In this document: piece after piece, positions 44,819 through 53,642 of the stretch
How the letters are laid out: each line of letters begins with the position of its first letter
Numbering within the stretch: position 1 is the first letter of the stretch
Assembly (NCBI RefSeq): GCF_006569205.1
Contig: NZ_VIGD01000012.1
Coordinates: 44,203 to 108,202 of the forward strand
DNA from: Ureibacillus terrenus
GTDB taxonomy: Bacteria > Bacillota > Bacilli > Bacillales_A > Planococcaceae
Length of the DNA: 64,000 nucleotides
Direction of reading: 5' to 3'
Program-made: the position numbers and the translations under genes
Notes under the pieces: generated by a model
Told to the model about the DNA's origin: nothing
Databases searched by the model: none
Seen by the model: the letters and a program-made list of their open reading frames with translations, nothing else

Positions 44819-46189
44819 ATGAGAAAGAAAATTAAAGATATAGCACAATGGTTGAATATCGACATTGAAGAACTTGAAGGATATGGAGAGAATCTTGTAA
44901 CCGGTGTTTCCATCGATACAAGAACGCTCAAAGAAGGGGATTTATTTATCCCGTTCCGCGGAGAAAAAACGAACGGACACAAGTTTGTCCAACAGGCCTT
45001 TGAAAAAGGGGCCAGTTGTTCCCTTTGGCTAAAAGATGAGCCAAATCCTCCCAAAAATGTGCCGCTTCTTTTCGTGGAAGATTCCGAGACGGCTTTGCAA
45101 CAAATGGCCCGTATGTATCGGGAAGAATTGAAGGCGACATTTATTGGAATCACAGGTTCAAATGGGAAGACTTCTTCAAAAGATATTTTAGCAAGCTTGC
45201 TTTCCCCTTATTACAAAGTGCAAAAAACGATTGGAAACTTCAATAACGAATTGGGATTGCCGTTGACAATCCTTTCTCTTGATGAAGATACGGAGATGGC
45301 CGTATTGGAAATGGGGATGAGCGGGTTTGGAGAAATCGAATTTTTGTCAACCCTCGCGAAACCGCATTATGCAATCATTACAAACATCGGAGAAGCCCAC
45401 ATGCAGGAACTTGGTTCCCGCGAAGGGATTGCAAAAGCCAAATTTGAAATCATAAAAGGCCTCGATCCGGAGGGCGTCCTTTTTTATGACGGGGATGAAC
45501 CGTTGTTGAGGGCATTGGTTGAAAAAACTCCAAAACTGAAATCCAAAGCGTTCGGTTTTCAATCAGGCAATGACTTGAGAATTTGTGAAATCGAAACGAC
45601 GGAAAAGGGCAGCCGTTTTATGGTAGAAGGGGATTTGAACGGGGAATTTTTCATCCCGATCCTGGGTAAACATCAAGTCAAAAATGCATCCGGCGCCATG
45701 CTGGTTGCAAAATCCATCGGCTTGTCCGATGAGCAGATTCGAAAAGGTTTGGAACAAGTATCGCTGACAAACATGCGAATGCAACTTGTGCCATTGGGAG
45801 ACATCTTGTTTATCAACGATGCTTATAACGCTGCTCCGACATCCATGAAAGCGGCGATTGAATTTCTTCAATCAACGTCCATGAGAAATGATAAGTGGCT
45901 CGTTTTGGGGGATATGCTGGAACTGGGCGAAAAAGAGCGGCAGTTCCATGAGGAATTGGCGGATTATATTGATGGGGAGAAGATTTCCAGGGTATGTTTA
46001 TTTGGTCCCCGGATGGAATGGCTGTACCACCGGTTGTCTCCAAGATTTTCCGGAAGACTTTTATACACGAAAGATGATTATGGGAAAATCGTTGATTATA
46101 TTAAACAATATGCAACAAAAGATACTTTAATCTTGCTCAAAGGGTCCCGGGGCATGAAATTGGAAACGATCATCAACGATTTACAATAA
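44819..46189 (+). CDS. murF: UDP-MurNAc-tripeptide--D-Ala-D-Ala ligase
   Basis: A 456-residue Mur ligase. It has the N-terminal substrate domain (SIDTRTLKEGDLFIPFRGEK at about 31-50), the ATP-binding P-loop ITGSNGKTSSKDIL at about 113, the NFNNELGLPLT and EMGMSGFGEIEFL segments, and the central HQVKNASGAMLVAKSIG and INDAYNAAPTSMKAAIEFL. It adds D-Ala-D-Ala, the product of Ddl, to complete the pentapeptide. Start ATG 44819 best matches the MurF N-terminus; an upstream in-frame ATG at 44771 would overlap ddl. Ends at a long hairpin. Confidence 0.95.
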   Translation: MRKKIKDIAQWLNIDIEELEGYGENLVTGVSIDTRTLKEGDLFIPFRGEKTNGHKFVQQAFEKGASCSLWLKDEPNPPKNVPLLFVEDSETALQQMARMYREELKATFIGITGSNGKTSSKDILASLLSPYYKVQKTIGNFNNELGLPLTILSLDEDTEMAVLEMGMSGFGEIEFLSTLAKPHYAIITNIGEAHMQELGSREGIAKAKFEIIKGLDPEGVLFYDGDEPLLRALVEKTPKLKSKAFGFQSGNDLRICEIETTEKGSRFMVEGDLNGEFFIPILGKHQVKNASGAMLVAKSIGLSDEQIRKGLEQVSLTNMRMQLVPLGDILFINDAYNAAPTSMKAAIEFLQSTSMRNDKWLVLGDMLELGEKERQFHEELADYIDGEKISRVCLFGPRMEWLYHRLSPRFSGRLLYTKDDYGKIVDYIKQYATKDTLILLKGSRGMKLETIINDLQ

Positions 46190-46200
46190 AAGTTTCTTGA

Positions 46201-46254
46201 AAAAAGTGAAATTCATGGAGACTCTTTGGATTCGAAATGAATTTCACTTTTTTA
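46201..46254 (+). terminator. terminator of ddl-murF
   Basis: AAAAAGTGAAATTCAT / ATGAATTTCACTTTTT (46201-46216, 46237-46252). Confidence 0.82.
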
Positions 46255-46274
46255 TTTTGATGGGAGTGTTTTGG

Positions 46275-46964
46275 ATGTCGATCGGAGTTTTAATGTTGCA
46301 CGGATTTTCCGGAGGGCCAAATGAAATAAAACCTTTGGCGGATTACATACAAAAACATACCGATTGGTTTGTGGAGACACCTACATTATGCGGCCACGGG
46401 GATCAACTTTCATTAAATGGTTTTACCGCGGAACATTGGCTGATTGATGCCGAATTGGCATACAAACGATTGGCACAGAAAGCGGAACAAATTTTTGTTG
46501 TCGGTTTTTCCATGGGGGGAGTCATCGCTTTATATTTGGCGAAACGGTACCCGGTAAAAAAATTGGTGCTCCTGAGTGCGGCAGTAAAATATATTGCTCC
46601 TAAGCAATTGCTAAAAGATTTGAGGAAAATTGCAAAAGAAGCCGTTGGTGGACAATTGAAGAACAATGAATTTTTTCGGATGTATGAGTACAAACTGAGA
46701 AATGTACCCGTGAGTGCCGCAATACAATTTATGAGGATTGTCCGGCAGGTGGAGCCGTATATTGAATCGATTGATATCCCGACTTTTATTGTGCAGGGAA
46801 AATGCGATGGGGTCGTCCCGTATTCAACGGCACAATATTTATATGATAAACTTCCTGCAACGGAGAAATATCTTTATTATTCATCTTGCGGAAAACATCA
46901 TATTTGTTTCAGCGAAGATTGCGAATCATGGTTTGCGGATGTGCTCCGTTTTCTACAATCATAA
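46275..46964 (+). CDS. alpha/beta hydrolase, carboxylesterase-like
   Basis: A 229-residue hydrolase. The oxyanion region is VLMLHGFSGGPNEIKPLADY near residue 5, the nucleophile elbow VVGFSMGGVIALYLAKRYP (GxSMG Ser at about 79), the acid Asp lies in FIVQGKCDGVVPY (about 178) and the His in SSCGKHHICFSED (about 208). This is the Est30/monoglyceride-lipase-like group. It sits between murF and cshA, where B. subtilis has no gene that I recall. Start ATG 46275 is 9 nt after GGGAG; the longer frame begins inside the murF terminator. Confidence 0.88.
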   Translation: MSIGVLMLHGFSGGPNEIKPLADYIQKHTDWFVETPTLCGHGDQLSLNGFTAEHWLIDAELAYKRLAQKAEQIFVVGFSMGGVIALYLAKRYPVKKLVLLSAAVKYIAPKQLLKDLRKIAKEAVGGQLKNNEFFRMYEYKLRNVPVSAAIQFMRIVRQVEPYIESIDIPTFIVQGKCDGVVPYSTAQYLYDKLPATEKYLYYSSCGKHHICFSEDCESWFADVLRFLQS

Positions 46965-47039
46965 TTAAAGCATTATCATTGCATCTTTTTCTGATGCCAT
47001 GATAGACTAAGGAAAGCAATGGATACATTTTATGCAAAG

Positions 47040-47071
47040 ACTCTTTCAAAAGGGGAAGAGTGCTTTTTTTT
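47040..47071 (+). terminator. hairpin 1 after the esterase gene
   Basis: ACTCTTTC pairs with GGAAGAGT, followed by GC and eight T. Confidence 0.6.
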
Positions 47072-47113
47072 GAATGAATCGGTTTTATTCTAAGAAACCC
47101 GTAGAATGGAACC

Positions 47114-47140
47114 GCTCGGCAAAGACCGGGCTTTCTTTTT
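47114..47140 (+). terminator. hairpin 2 before cshA
   Basis: GCTCGG / CCGGGC (47114-47119, 47126-47131), one G-U pair, then TTTCTTTTT. Confidence 0.6.
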
Positions 47141-47265
47141 CATATATTCGAAAATTGGGGAATGGATTGCCGCAGTGCTTAAAGATCAAGCTCGACATTT
47201 GCCGACATTTCATCTGAAAATGTAACCATTTGTCAACTTAATATTTAAAAAGGAGTTTGAAGAGT

Positions 47266-48672
47266 TTGACAAATTTTTCAGAATTTAATATTAGCGAATC
47301 TACATTGCGTTCATTAAAGCGTATGGGATTTGAAGAAGCGACGCCAATCCAGGAAGGAACAATCAAATATGCTTTAGAAGGACGCGATATAATCGGACAA
47401 GCACAAACAGGTACGGGTAAAACAGCGGCGTTTGGCATCCCAATCATCGAAAAAATTGATACAAAAAAACCTGAAATTCAAGCATTGATCATTGCCCCGA
47501 CGAGGGAGCTTGCCATTCAAGTTTCGGAAGAACTTTATAAAATCGGTTATGATAAGCGGGTAAGAATTCTATCGGTCTACGGTGGACAGGATATCGGACG
47601 GCAAATCCGCGCTTTAAAAAATAAACCGCAAATTATCGTAGGAACGCCTGGGCGAATTATTGACCATATCAACCGTGGCACATTGAATCTGGAAAAGGTT
47701 CAAACTCTTGTATTGGATGAAGCGGACGAAATGTTGAACATGGGCTTCATTGACGACATTAACGCGATTTTGGAAAATGTGCCTAAGAATCGCCAAATGT
47801 TGCTGTTTTCGGCCACAATGCCACCGGCGATCCGAAAAATCGCAACGAAATTTATGGAGAATCCTAAAGAAGTAAAAATAAAATCGAAGGAAATGACGGT
47901 TGAAAATATAGAACAATATTTCATTAAATCACAGGAACGGGAAAAATTTGATATTTTGACCCGGCTGCTCGATGTCCATCAGCCTGAACTTGCAATCGTC
48001 TTTGGACGCACAAAGCGTCGTGTGGATGAATTGGCCCAAGCATTGACGATCCGCGGGTATCTGGCGGAAGGAATCCATGGGGACTTAAGCCAATCAAAAC
48101 GCCTGTCTGTGTTGCGGCAATTTAAAGAAAATAAAATCGATATCCTGGTAGCGACGGATGTCGCAGCGAGGGGATTGGATATTTCGGGAGTTTCCCATGT
48201 CTATAATTTCGATATCCCTCAAGACCCCGAAAGTTATGTTCACCGTATCGGACGAACTGGCCGTGCAGGGAATTCGGGGGTTGCGGTAACGTTTGTAACT
48301 CCCCGGGAAATGGGATATTTGCGTACAGTGGAAGAAACCACGAAAAAACGCATTACCCCGCTTCGCCCCCCAACGAAAGGCGAGGCTTTGGCCGGCCAGC
48401 AGAGATTGGCTATCGAAAAACTTATTGAAATTGTCCAGGCAAATGATTTAAAAGAATATCGAATATTTGCCGATGAACTGTTGGAAGATTTTGATGCGGT
48501 GGATCTTGTGGCGGCGGCCATTAAATCCATGACAAAAGAGCCTGACAATACCCCTGTAAAAATCACGGAAGAACCTCCGTTGCCGGCGAGGAGGGAGCGT
48601 TCAGGCGGACGCATTGGCCGAAGAGAAAACAGGGGCCGCAGGGAAAAAATTGGAGGAGGAAAAGCGAGATAA
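47266..48672 (+). CDS. cshA: DEAD-box RNA helicase CshA
   Basis: A 468-residue helicase. Motifs in order: Q motif GFEEATPIQ (about 21), Walker A AQTGTGKT (about 44), PTRELA, DEAD in [10 protein letters not shown] (about 150), SAT in [11 protein letters not shown] (about 182), [11 protein letters not shown] (about 302) and [10 protein letters not shown] (about 328). A basic Arg/Gly-rich tail ([20 protein letters not shown]) binds RNA. CshA works with the degradosome and in ribosome assembly, especially in the cold. Start is TTG 47266, 10 nt from AAAGGAG; the TTG at 47257 overlaps the ribosome-binding site. It has the same position as ydbR in B. subtilis. Confidence 0.95.
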   Translation: MTNFSEFNISESTLRSLKRMGFEEATPIQEGTIKYALEGRDIIGQAQTGTGKTAAFGIPIIEKIDTKKPEIQALIIAPTRELAIQVSEELYKIGYDKRVRILSVYGGQDIGRQIRALKNKPQIIVGTPGRIIDHINRGTLNLEKVQTLVLDEADEMLNMGFIDDINAILENVPKNRQMLLFSATMPPAIRKIATKFMENPKEVKIKSKEMTVENIEQYFIKSQEREKFDILTRLLDVHQPELAIVFGRTKRRVDELAQALTIRGYLAEGIHGDLSQSKRLSVLRQFKENKIDILVATDVAARGLDISGVSHVYNFDIPQDPESYVHRIGRTGRAGNSGVAVTFVTPREMGYLRTVEETTKKRITPLRPPTKGEALAGQQRLAIEKLIEIVQANDLKEYRIFADELLEDFDAVDLVAAAIKSMTKEPDNTPVKITEEPPLPARRERSGGRIGRRENRGRREKIGGGKAR

Positions 48673-48676
48673 AAAG

Positions 48677-48710
48677 AAAAAGCAGAAAGGTGTCACCTTT
48701 CTGCTTTTTT
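48677..48710. terminator. bidirectional terminator between cshA and acyl-CoA ligase
   Basis: AAAAAGCAGAAAGGTG / CACCTTTCTGCTTTTT (48677-48692, 48694-48709). Confidence 0.9.
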
Positions 48711-48716
48711 CTTTCT

Positions 48717-50300
48717 CTATGCTTTTTGCATAGATTCTGCATATTGTTTTCGCAATTGAACTTTTTGGATTTTGCCGGAAGCCGTTTTTGGCAATTCATC
48801 CACGAAAGATGCGCTTTTAATGGCTTTGAAATGGGCCAATTTGGAACGGGTGAAATCGATCAGCTCCTGTTCCGTGACGCTATGTCCTTCTTTTAATACG
48901 ACAATTGCATGAGGCGTTTCTCCCCATTTTTCATGCGGAACAGCGATGACAGCCGCTTCTTTTACGGCAGGATGTTCATATAATACTCCTTCCACTTCGA
49001 TGGAAGAAATGTTTTCTCCGCCGCTGATGATAATATCTTTTTTGCGGTCCGTGATATCAATATATCCTTTTTCATCGATTGTTCCGATGTCGCCGGTATG
49101 CAGCCAACCATTTACAATTGTTTCCATTGTAGCATTTTCGTTTTTCCAGTAGCCCTTCATCACGCCATTGCCGCGAACGATGATTTCACCCATTGTTTTA
49201 CCATCATGAGGAACTTCTTCTCCATTTTCGTCCACAACCTTTACTTCCGTACCGATAAATGGTGTTCCGGCTTTTGCTTTTAACCGGAATTTTTCTTCTT
49301 CCGGCAAGTCCAGGTATGGAGAAAGAATCCGCGAGCCTAAAGAAAGCGGCGAAGATTCAGTCATGCCATAAACTTGTATGAACTCCCATCCCAAATCTTT
49401 TTCAACACGCTTAACAAATGCAGGAGGCGGCGCTGAACCGGCGATAACTACTCTTACATTTTTAGGAATTTCCGGTTTATGTTCATCATAATATTGCAAT
49501 AATGTATTTAACACTGTCGGAGCCATGTGAATAACCGTTACATTATATTTTTTGATGGCATCAAAAATTTGATCTGCCGCCACTTTTCTTAAAGTGACAT
49601 GGGTTGCTCCGTTGGCAGTGTAATAAAATGGTGATCCCCATCCATTTACATGGAACATCGGCAATACGTGCAGGTACACGTCCTGGTCCGTTACCCGCAA
49701 GAAATGCATGGAGCTTAAAGCATGCAAATAATTGTTTCGGTGCGTGAGAAGAACACCTTTCGGATTGCCTGTTGTTCCGCTTGTGTATAGTAAACTGCAT
49801 TCATCATTTTCATCCAATTCTACACGGTCAAATTCGGAACCGTCGAAGGAAGCAAGCCACTCGTCATAATCTATTTCATTTGTTTCATCATTTTTGTAGT
49901 GAACAATAATTGTTTCCACGGTATTCAATTTTGATTTGATCGGCTCAATTAGATGATAAAGATCCTGGTCGACGAATAACACTTTTGATTCGCTATGGTT
50001 TAAAATAAACAGGTAATCTTCAGGCTTTAATCGGATATTTAAAGGAACCATGATTGCACCAACCTGATAGATGCCATAAAAGCCTTCCAGCATTTCAATC
50101 GTATTTGGTGCAAGATAAGCCACTTTATCATATTTTTGGACGCCTAAAGATTGCAGGCCTCTTGATAACTGATTTACCCTTTGGTTGAATTGGCGGTAAG
50201 TGAATCGCCGATCTCCTTCATAACCAATGATGGCTTCTTTGTCTCCGTATAGTGTTACGGCCCGATCTAAGAATTGGGTCAAGACTAAAGGTACGTTCAT
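48717..50300 (-). CDS. AMP-dependent acyl-CoA ligase (long-chain fatty acid--CoA ligase-like)
   Basis: A 527-residue ANL-superfamily enzyme. AMP-binding motif LLYTSGTTGNPKGVLLTHRN at about 170-189, IQVYGMTESSPLSLGS at about 305, HTGDIGTIDEKGYIDITDRKK at about 402 (written for its HTGD and DRKK motifs), ISGGENISSIEVE and the C-terminal catalytic Lys in LPKTASGKIQKVQLRK. It activates a fatty or other carboxylic acid to its CoA ester. Start ATG at 50298-50300 follows AAGGAGTG; the frame to 50345 has no ribosome-binding site. It lies on the opposite strand within the cshA-ydbS interval. Confidence 0.9.
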   Translation of the reverse strand: MNVPLVLTQFLDRAVTLYGDKEAIIGYEGDRRFTYRQFNQRVNQLSRGLQSLGVQKYDKVAYLAPNTIEMLEGFYGIYQVGAIMVPLNIRLKPEDYLFILNHSESKVLFVDQDLYHLIEPIKSKLNTVETIIVHYKNDETNEIDYDEWLASFDGSEFDRVELDENDECSLLYTSGTTGNPKGVLLTHRNNYLHALSSMHFLRVTDQDVYLHVLPMFHVNGWGSPFYYTANGATHVTLRKVAADQIFDAIKKYNVTVIHMAPTVLNTLLQYYDEHKPEIPKNVRVVIAGSAPPPAFVKRVEKDLGWEFIQVYGMTESSPLSLGSRILSPYLDLPEEEKFRLKAKAGTPFIGTEVKVVDENGEEVPHDGKTMGEIIVRGNGVMKGYWKNENATMETIVNGWLHTGDIGTIDEKGYIDITDRKKDIIISGGENISSIEVEGVLYEHPAVKEAAVIAVPHEKWGETPHAIVVLKEGHSVTEQELIDFTRSKLAHFKAIKSASFVDELPKTASGKIQKVQLRKQYAESMQKA

Positions 50301-50489
50301 TCTACATACACTCCTTATAAATGACTTTGTTTTTAACGTGAACATTTTTGCAATCTCGTAGCAGCCCCAATCTTTTATATGAATTTCATATCATAATTAT
50401 GATAGATTTTCAAAGAGAATTTAGAATTTTGAAACAAATTGATAGGATAGTCCGTACAAAGATATGTAGAAAAGAAAAGAGGTGGGAAA

Positions 50490-50969
50490 ATGAGAGGAGA
50501 ACTCGAGTACAAAATTCCTCGGAAAGGTTTAACGGTTTGGCGATTATATGGTCTTATTTATACTTTTTTCTTGTCCGTCATTGCGGGAACAATCAGTTTT
50601 CTTACATATCAATTTGACTGGTCTGCCGCTATTTATTTCATTTCTGCAAGTGTTGTCCTGATTGCCGCTATAGCGTTAATCTGGCTGTTTCCAAAGATCC
50701 GATGGGATCATTGGCGTTATGAGGTAAGGGAACAGGAAATCGAAATTCAAAGCGGCCTGTTTGTCGTGAAGAGAACTTTGATTCCGATGGTTCGGGTTCA
50801 GCACGTGGATACGATGCAGGGACCTATCCTGAAAAAATATGATCTGGCCAACATCGCGATTTCTACTGCAGCGACAACGCATGTGATTCCGATGTTGATA
50901 ACGGAAGAAGCGGATCATTTGAGGGAAAGAATTTCCGAGTTGGCGAGGGTGGCTGAAGATGATGTATGA
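50490..50969 (+). CDS. ydbS: YdbS family membrane protein (bPH2 domain)
   Basis: A 159-residue protein with two membrane helices (GLIYTFFLSVIAGTISFLTY and AAIYFISASVVLIAAIALIW) and a C-terminal bacterial pleckstrin-like domain (WRYEVREQEIEIQSGLFVVK, IPMVRVQHVDTMQGPILKKY). B. subtilis ydbST confers resistance to amylocyclicin-type bacteriocins according to my recollection. The stop overlaps the start of the next gene by 11 bp, so the pair is translationally coupled. Ribosome-binding site GAGGTGGG. Confidence 0.9.
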   Translation: MRGELEYKIPRKGLTVWRLYGLIYTFFLSVIAGTISFLTYQFDWSAAIYFISASVVLIAAIALIWLFPKIRWDHWRYEVREQEIEIQSGLFVVKRTLIPMVRVQHVDTMQGPILKKYDLANIAISTAATTHVIPMLITEEADHLRERISELARVAEDDV

Positions 50970-52467
50970 AAAATATAGACTCCATCCCATATCTGCATTT
51001 ATTAATTTTTTAAAAGCGTTGAAAGAGCTTCTTTTTCCATTGATTATTTTGGTGATTGTCAACGGTTTTAATTTTAAAGCAGATGGTAAAGAGATATGGG
51101 AATATATCCCTTTGTTTATTTTTTTATTGGTTGTTATTTTTTATTTAATTTCCGGAATCGTTAAATGGTTTACTTTTGTCTATTGGTTTGAAGACAATGA
51201 ACTGAGAGTCGAATATGGATTGTTCGTCAAAAAGAAGCGCTATATCCCTTTTGACCGCATTCAAAGTTTCAACTATAAAGAATCGATCTTTCACCGCATT
51301 TTTGGTCTTGTGGAAGTGACAGTGGAAACGGCAGGAAGTACGAATGGGAGGCCGGAAGCGGAGTTTACAGCGATTACAAGAGAAGCGGCCGCAAGGATAG
51401 AAAGGGAAACGAAAAAACTAAATATTGGGCAGGATAAGGACGGTGAAATAAATGTTGAAATTGGCGGTGCAAAAGTTTCGGACCAATTGCAGGAAGAAGC
51501 TCATGTGATACACAAAATGTCCGCAAAAGATTTGCTGTTGCTTGCTACCACTTCGAACAGCGTCGGGGTGGTGATTGCAGGTGTCGCAGCTCTTTTTTCC
51601 CAAATTGCCGAGTATATACCGACTGATTGGATTGTTGAAGAAATCGCTGCAATGATTCAATTTGGATTTATTTTTATAATGGTCATCATTTTTCTTGCAT
51701 TTTTATTTGCCTGGATTTTGTCGGTAATGATTACGTTTATTAATTACTATGATTTTACGGTGGTGCAGGAAAACGACCGGATTATTATAACACGTGGCTT
51801 GTTGGAAAGAAAAAGAATCATTATCCCGAACAACCGGGTGCAGGGGATAAAAATCATCGAAAATCCTTTAAGACAATTCTTCCGTTATGCAACGGTGGTT
51901 GTGGAAAGCGCCAGCTGGGGATTTGGACAGGGGGATACAAAAATTATGCTGTTTCCGCTTATTTCAAAGAAAGAAATGTCGGAACCCCTGCAATATTTAT
52001 TCCCTCAATTTACATTCGACTTGGAAGGAGAATTTGTCCGTCCTCCTAAAAAATCACGGCCGCACTTTTATAGAGTGTATATTTTAAGTTTGATCCCAAT
52101 CATCGGATTAAGTTCTTATTTCTTTTACCCTGCCGGTTTATTGTCCATCTTTCTTGCATTGTTCGTTCTCATAATGGGATTATGGCAATACAAAACAAAC
52201 GGCTATCTCATTTCGGGAAATCAATTGACGTTAAGGTACCGTGTGATCAGCCGGGTGACGTTCATCGCCGAAAAGAAACGGATTCAAGTTATTCAAAAGA
52301 GACAAAATTTTTTTCAAAAAAGGAAGAAAATCGCGACTGTACAAGCGACGGTTATGTCCGGCCTTGCCGGAGCAACGGCGCGGGTACCCCATCTGGACGA
52401 ATCGGATGCAGATGCAATTTTATCGTGGTTTGAAAGAACGAGAGGAATAAATAAAGAGAGTGCATAA
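50959..52467 (+). CDS. ydbT: YdbT family membrane protein (tandem bPH2 domains)
   Basis: A 502-residue partner of YdbS. Three repeats of a bPH2 domain, each after paired helices: ENDELRVEYGLFVKKKRYIP (about 75-94), ENDRIIITRGLLERKRIIIP (about 271-290) and GNQLTLRYRVISRVTFIAEK (about 420-439). The repeated [E/S]YGL-x(2)K-x-R-x-IP-x-x-R-x-Q pattern is diagnostic. Start ATG 50959 or 50962, after GGGTGG. The family is thought to act at the cell envelope; no enzymatic function is known. Confidence 0.9.
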   Translation: MMYEKYRLHPISAFINFLKALKELLFPLIILVIVNGFNFKADGKEIWEYIPLFIFLLVVIFYLISGIVKWFTFVYWFEDNELRVEYGLFVKKKRYIPFDRIQSFNYKESIFHRIFGLVEVTVETAGSTNGRPEAEFTAITREAAARIERETKKLNIGQDKDGEINVEIGGAKVSDQLQEEAHVIHKMSAKDLLLLATTSNSVGVVIAGVAALFSQIAEYIPTDWIVEEIAAMIQFGFIFIMVIIFLAFLFAWILSVMITFINYYDFTVVQENDRIIITRGLLERKRIIIPNNRVQGIKIIENPLRQFFRYATVVVESASWGFGQGDTKIMLFPLISKKEMSEPLQYLFPQFTFDLEGEFVRPPKKSRPHFYRVYILSLIPIIGLSSYFFYPAGLLSIFLALFVLIMGLWQYKTNGYLISGNQLTLRYRVISRVTFIAEKKRIQVIQKRQNFFQKRKKIATVQATVMSGLAGATARVPHLDESDADAILSWFERTRGINKESA

Positions 52468-52476
52468 GCACTCTCT
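52455..52476. terminator. hairpin at the ydbT stop
   Basis: AGAGAGTGC / GCACTCTCT (52455-52463, 52468-52476), weak T-run; lies between convergent genes. Confidence 0.5.
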
Positions 52477-52508
52477 ATAATCATGAATTTTTTATTGCAC
52501 AATTAGTG

Positions 52509-53114
52509 TTATTTCCTGCGCCAACGTAATATATTTTTTGGTGAGAAGTAGGCAAGTCCGAACAAAAATCCGGTAATTAATCCACCAATGTGAGCGGAAA
52601 TATTGATACCCGGCTGCAAAAAGGTCATGATTAATCCGATGACAATGATTGGCATAATGATTTGATTCAATTGCGGTATTGTGTTTTTTGTATAGTAGGC
52701 AAGGGCCGCATACGCTCCAAAAATTCCATAAATCGAACCGCTGGCTCCTACACTGGCATAATCCGGGGATTCAATAATAAATGTTGCAACATTGCCGAAA
52801 ATCCCTGAAAACAAATAAATCGTAATAAACCTCAGTTTTCCTGCGATTCTTTCCAGTTCCGGCCCGAACAAAAATAAGGAAAACATGTTAAATAAAATGT
52901 GGAAAAAATCTCCGTGTAAAAAAGTGGAAGTTATGACCCGCCACCACTCACCTTCAGCAATCAGCCAATTAACGCTCATTCCTAAATATAAAACCATATT
53001 GCCAATAAAAGGAAGCGATGTGATTATGTATGCAATAATATTTAGTGCGATCAGCGTTGAAACAACAGGATAAAATTTTATATACTGCCTGAAATTTTCT
53101 GTACGGATAAACAT
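52509..53114 (-). CDS. ydcA: rhomboid family intramembrane serine protease (YdcA-like)
   Basis: A 201-residue protein with six membrane helices. HGDFFHILFNMFSLFLFGPE in TM2, the catalytic GASGSIYGIFGA (Ser at about 134) in TM4 and HIGGLITGFLFGLAYF (His of the catalytic dyad) in TM6 are intact. It cleaves membrane-spanning substrates. Start ATG at 53112-53114, 6 nt after GAGGTG; the upstream GTG at 53123 is part of the ribosome-binding site. The same neighbour order (ydbT-ydcA-acpS) exists in B. subtilis. A minus-strand TATAAT at 53140-53145 may serve as -10 box. Confidence 0.93.
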   Translation of the reverse strand: MFIRTENFRQYIKFYPVVSTLIALNIIAYIITSLPFIGNMVLYLGMSVNWLIAEGEWWRVITSTFLHGDFFHILFNMFSLFLFGPELERIAGKLRFITIYLFSGIFGNVATFIIESPDYASVGASGSIYGIFGAYAALAYYTKNTIPQLNQIIMPIIVIGLIMTFLQPGINISAHIGGLITGFLFGLAYFSPKNILRWRRK

Positions 53115-53184
53115 AGACGTCACCTCAATTTATAAAATTATTATACCTTGTTTTTACAGATTAATAAAAGGGGAACTATGACAT

Positions 53185-53544
53185 ATGATTAAAGGAATAG
53201 GATTGGACATAGTAGAGATTGAACGAATCAGGAAATTGATCCATCAATCTGAAAAATTCCATAAACGCATTTTGTCGGAACGGGAGCAAAAAATTTTTCA
53301 TCAACTTTCGGATAAAAGAAAATGTGAATTTTTGGCGGGGAGATTTGCGGCAAAAGAAGCATTTTCCAAAGCAAATGGCACTGGGATAAGGGAGGGATGT
53401 GAATTTCATCAAATTGAAATTTTAAACGATGAACTGGGCAAACCGGTACTTTATTTTCATGGTCAAGCCGTGAACGGTTTTGTCAGCATCACTCATTCGA
53501 GAGATTATGCTGCGGCACAGGTGCTCCTTATGATGGATTCTTGA
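53185..53544 (+). CDS. acpS: holo-[acyl-carrier-protein] synthase
   Basis: A 119-residue phosphopantetheinyl transferase. MIKGIGLDIVEIERIRKLI has the Mg2+ Asp8, and FLAGRFAAKEAFSKANGTGI has the conserved Glu (about 57-60) and Lys. It attaches 4'-phosphopantetheine from CoA to apo-ACP. AAGGGG lies about 12 nt upstream. It starts divergently to the rhomboid gene and is followed by the lipoprotein gene after 98 bp. Confidence 0.95.
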   Translation: MIKGIGLDIVEIERIRKLIHQSEKFHKRILSEREQKIFHQLSDKRKCEFLAGRFAAKEAFSKANGTGIREGCEFHQIEILNDELGKPVLYFHGQAVNGFVSITHSRDYAAAQVLLMMDS

Positions 53545-53642
53545 CTTTTATGAAAGTTGGCTATTGTCCAAAAGTGATAGCATAAACAACTACCTTCCTT
53601 CATATATTTGTCCTATCGAGTTAGAGTAGAAAGGATGGAGTT

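Larger units (their letters stand above)
46965..47265. other. 301-bp gap before cshA with two hairpins
   Basis: No gene. Two terminator-like hairpins (47040-47071, 47114-47140) occur in tandem, then about 120 bp of leader that must carry the cshA promoter. A long leader is common for RNA helicase genes, but I see no known riboswitch. Confidence 0.45.
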
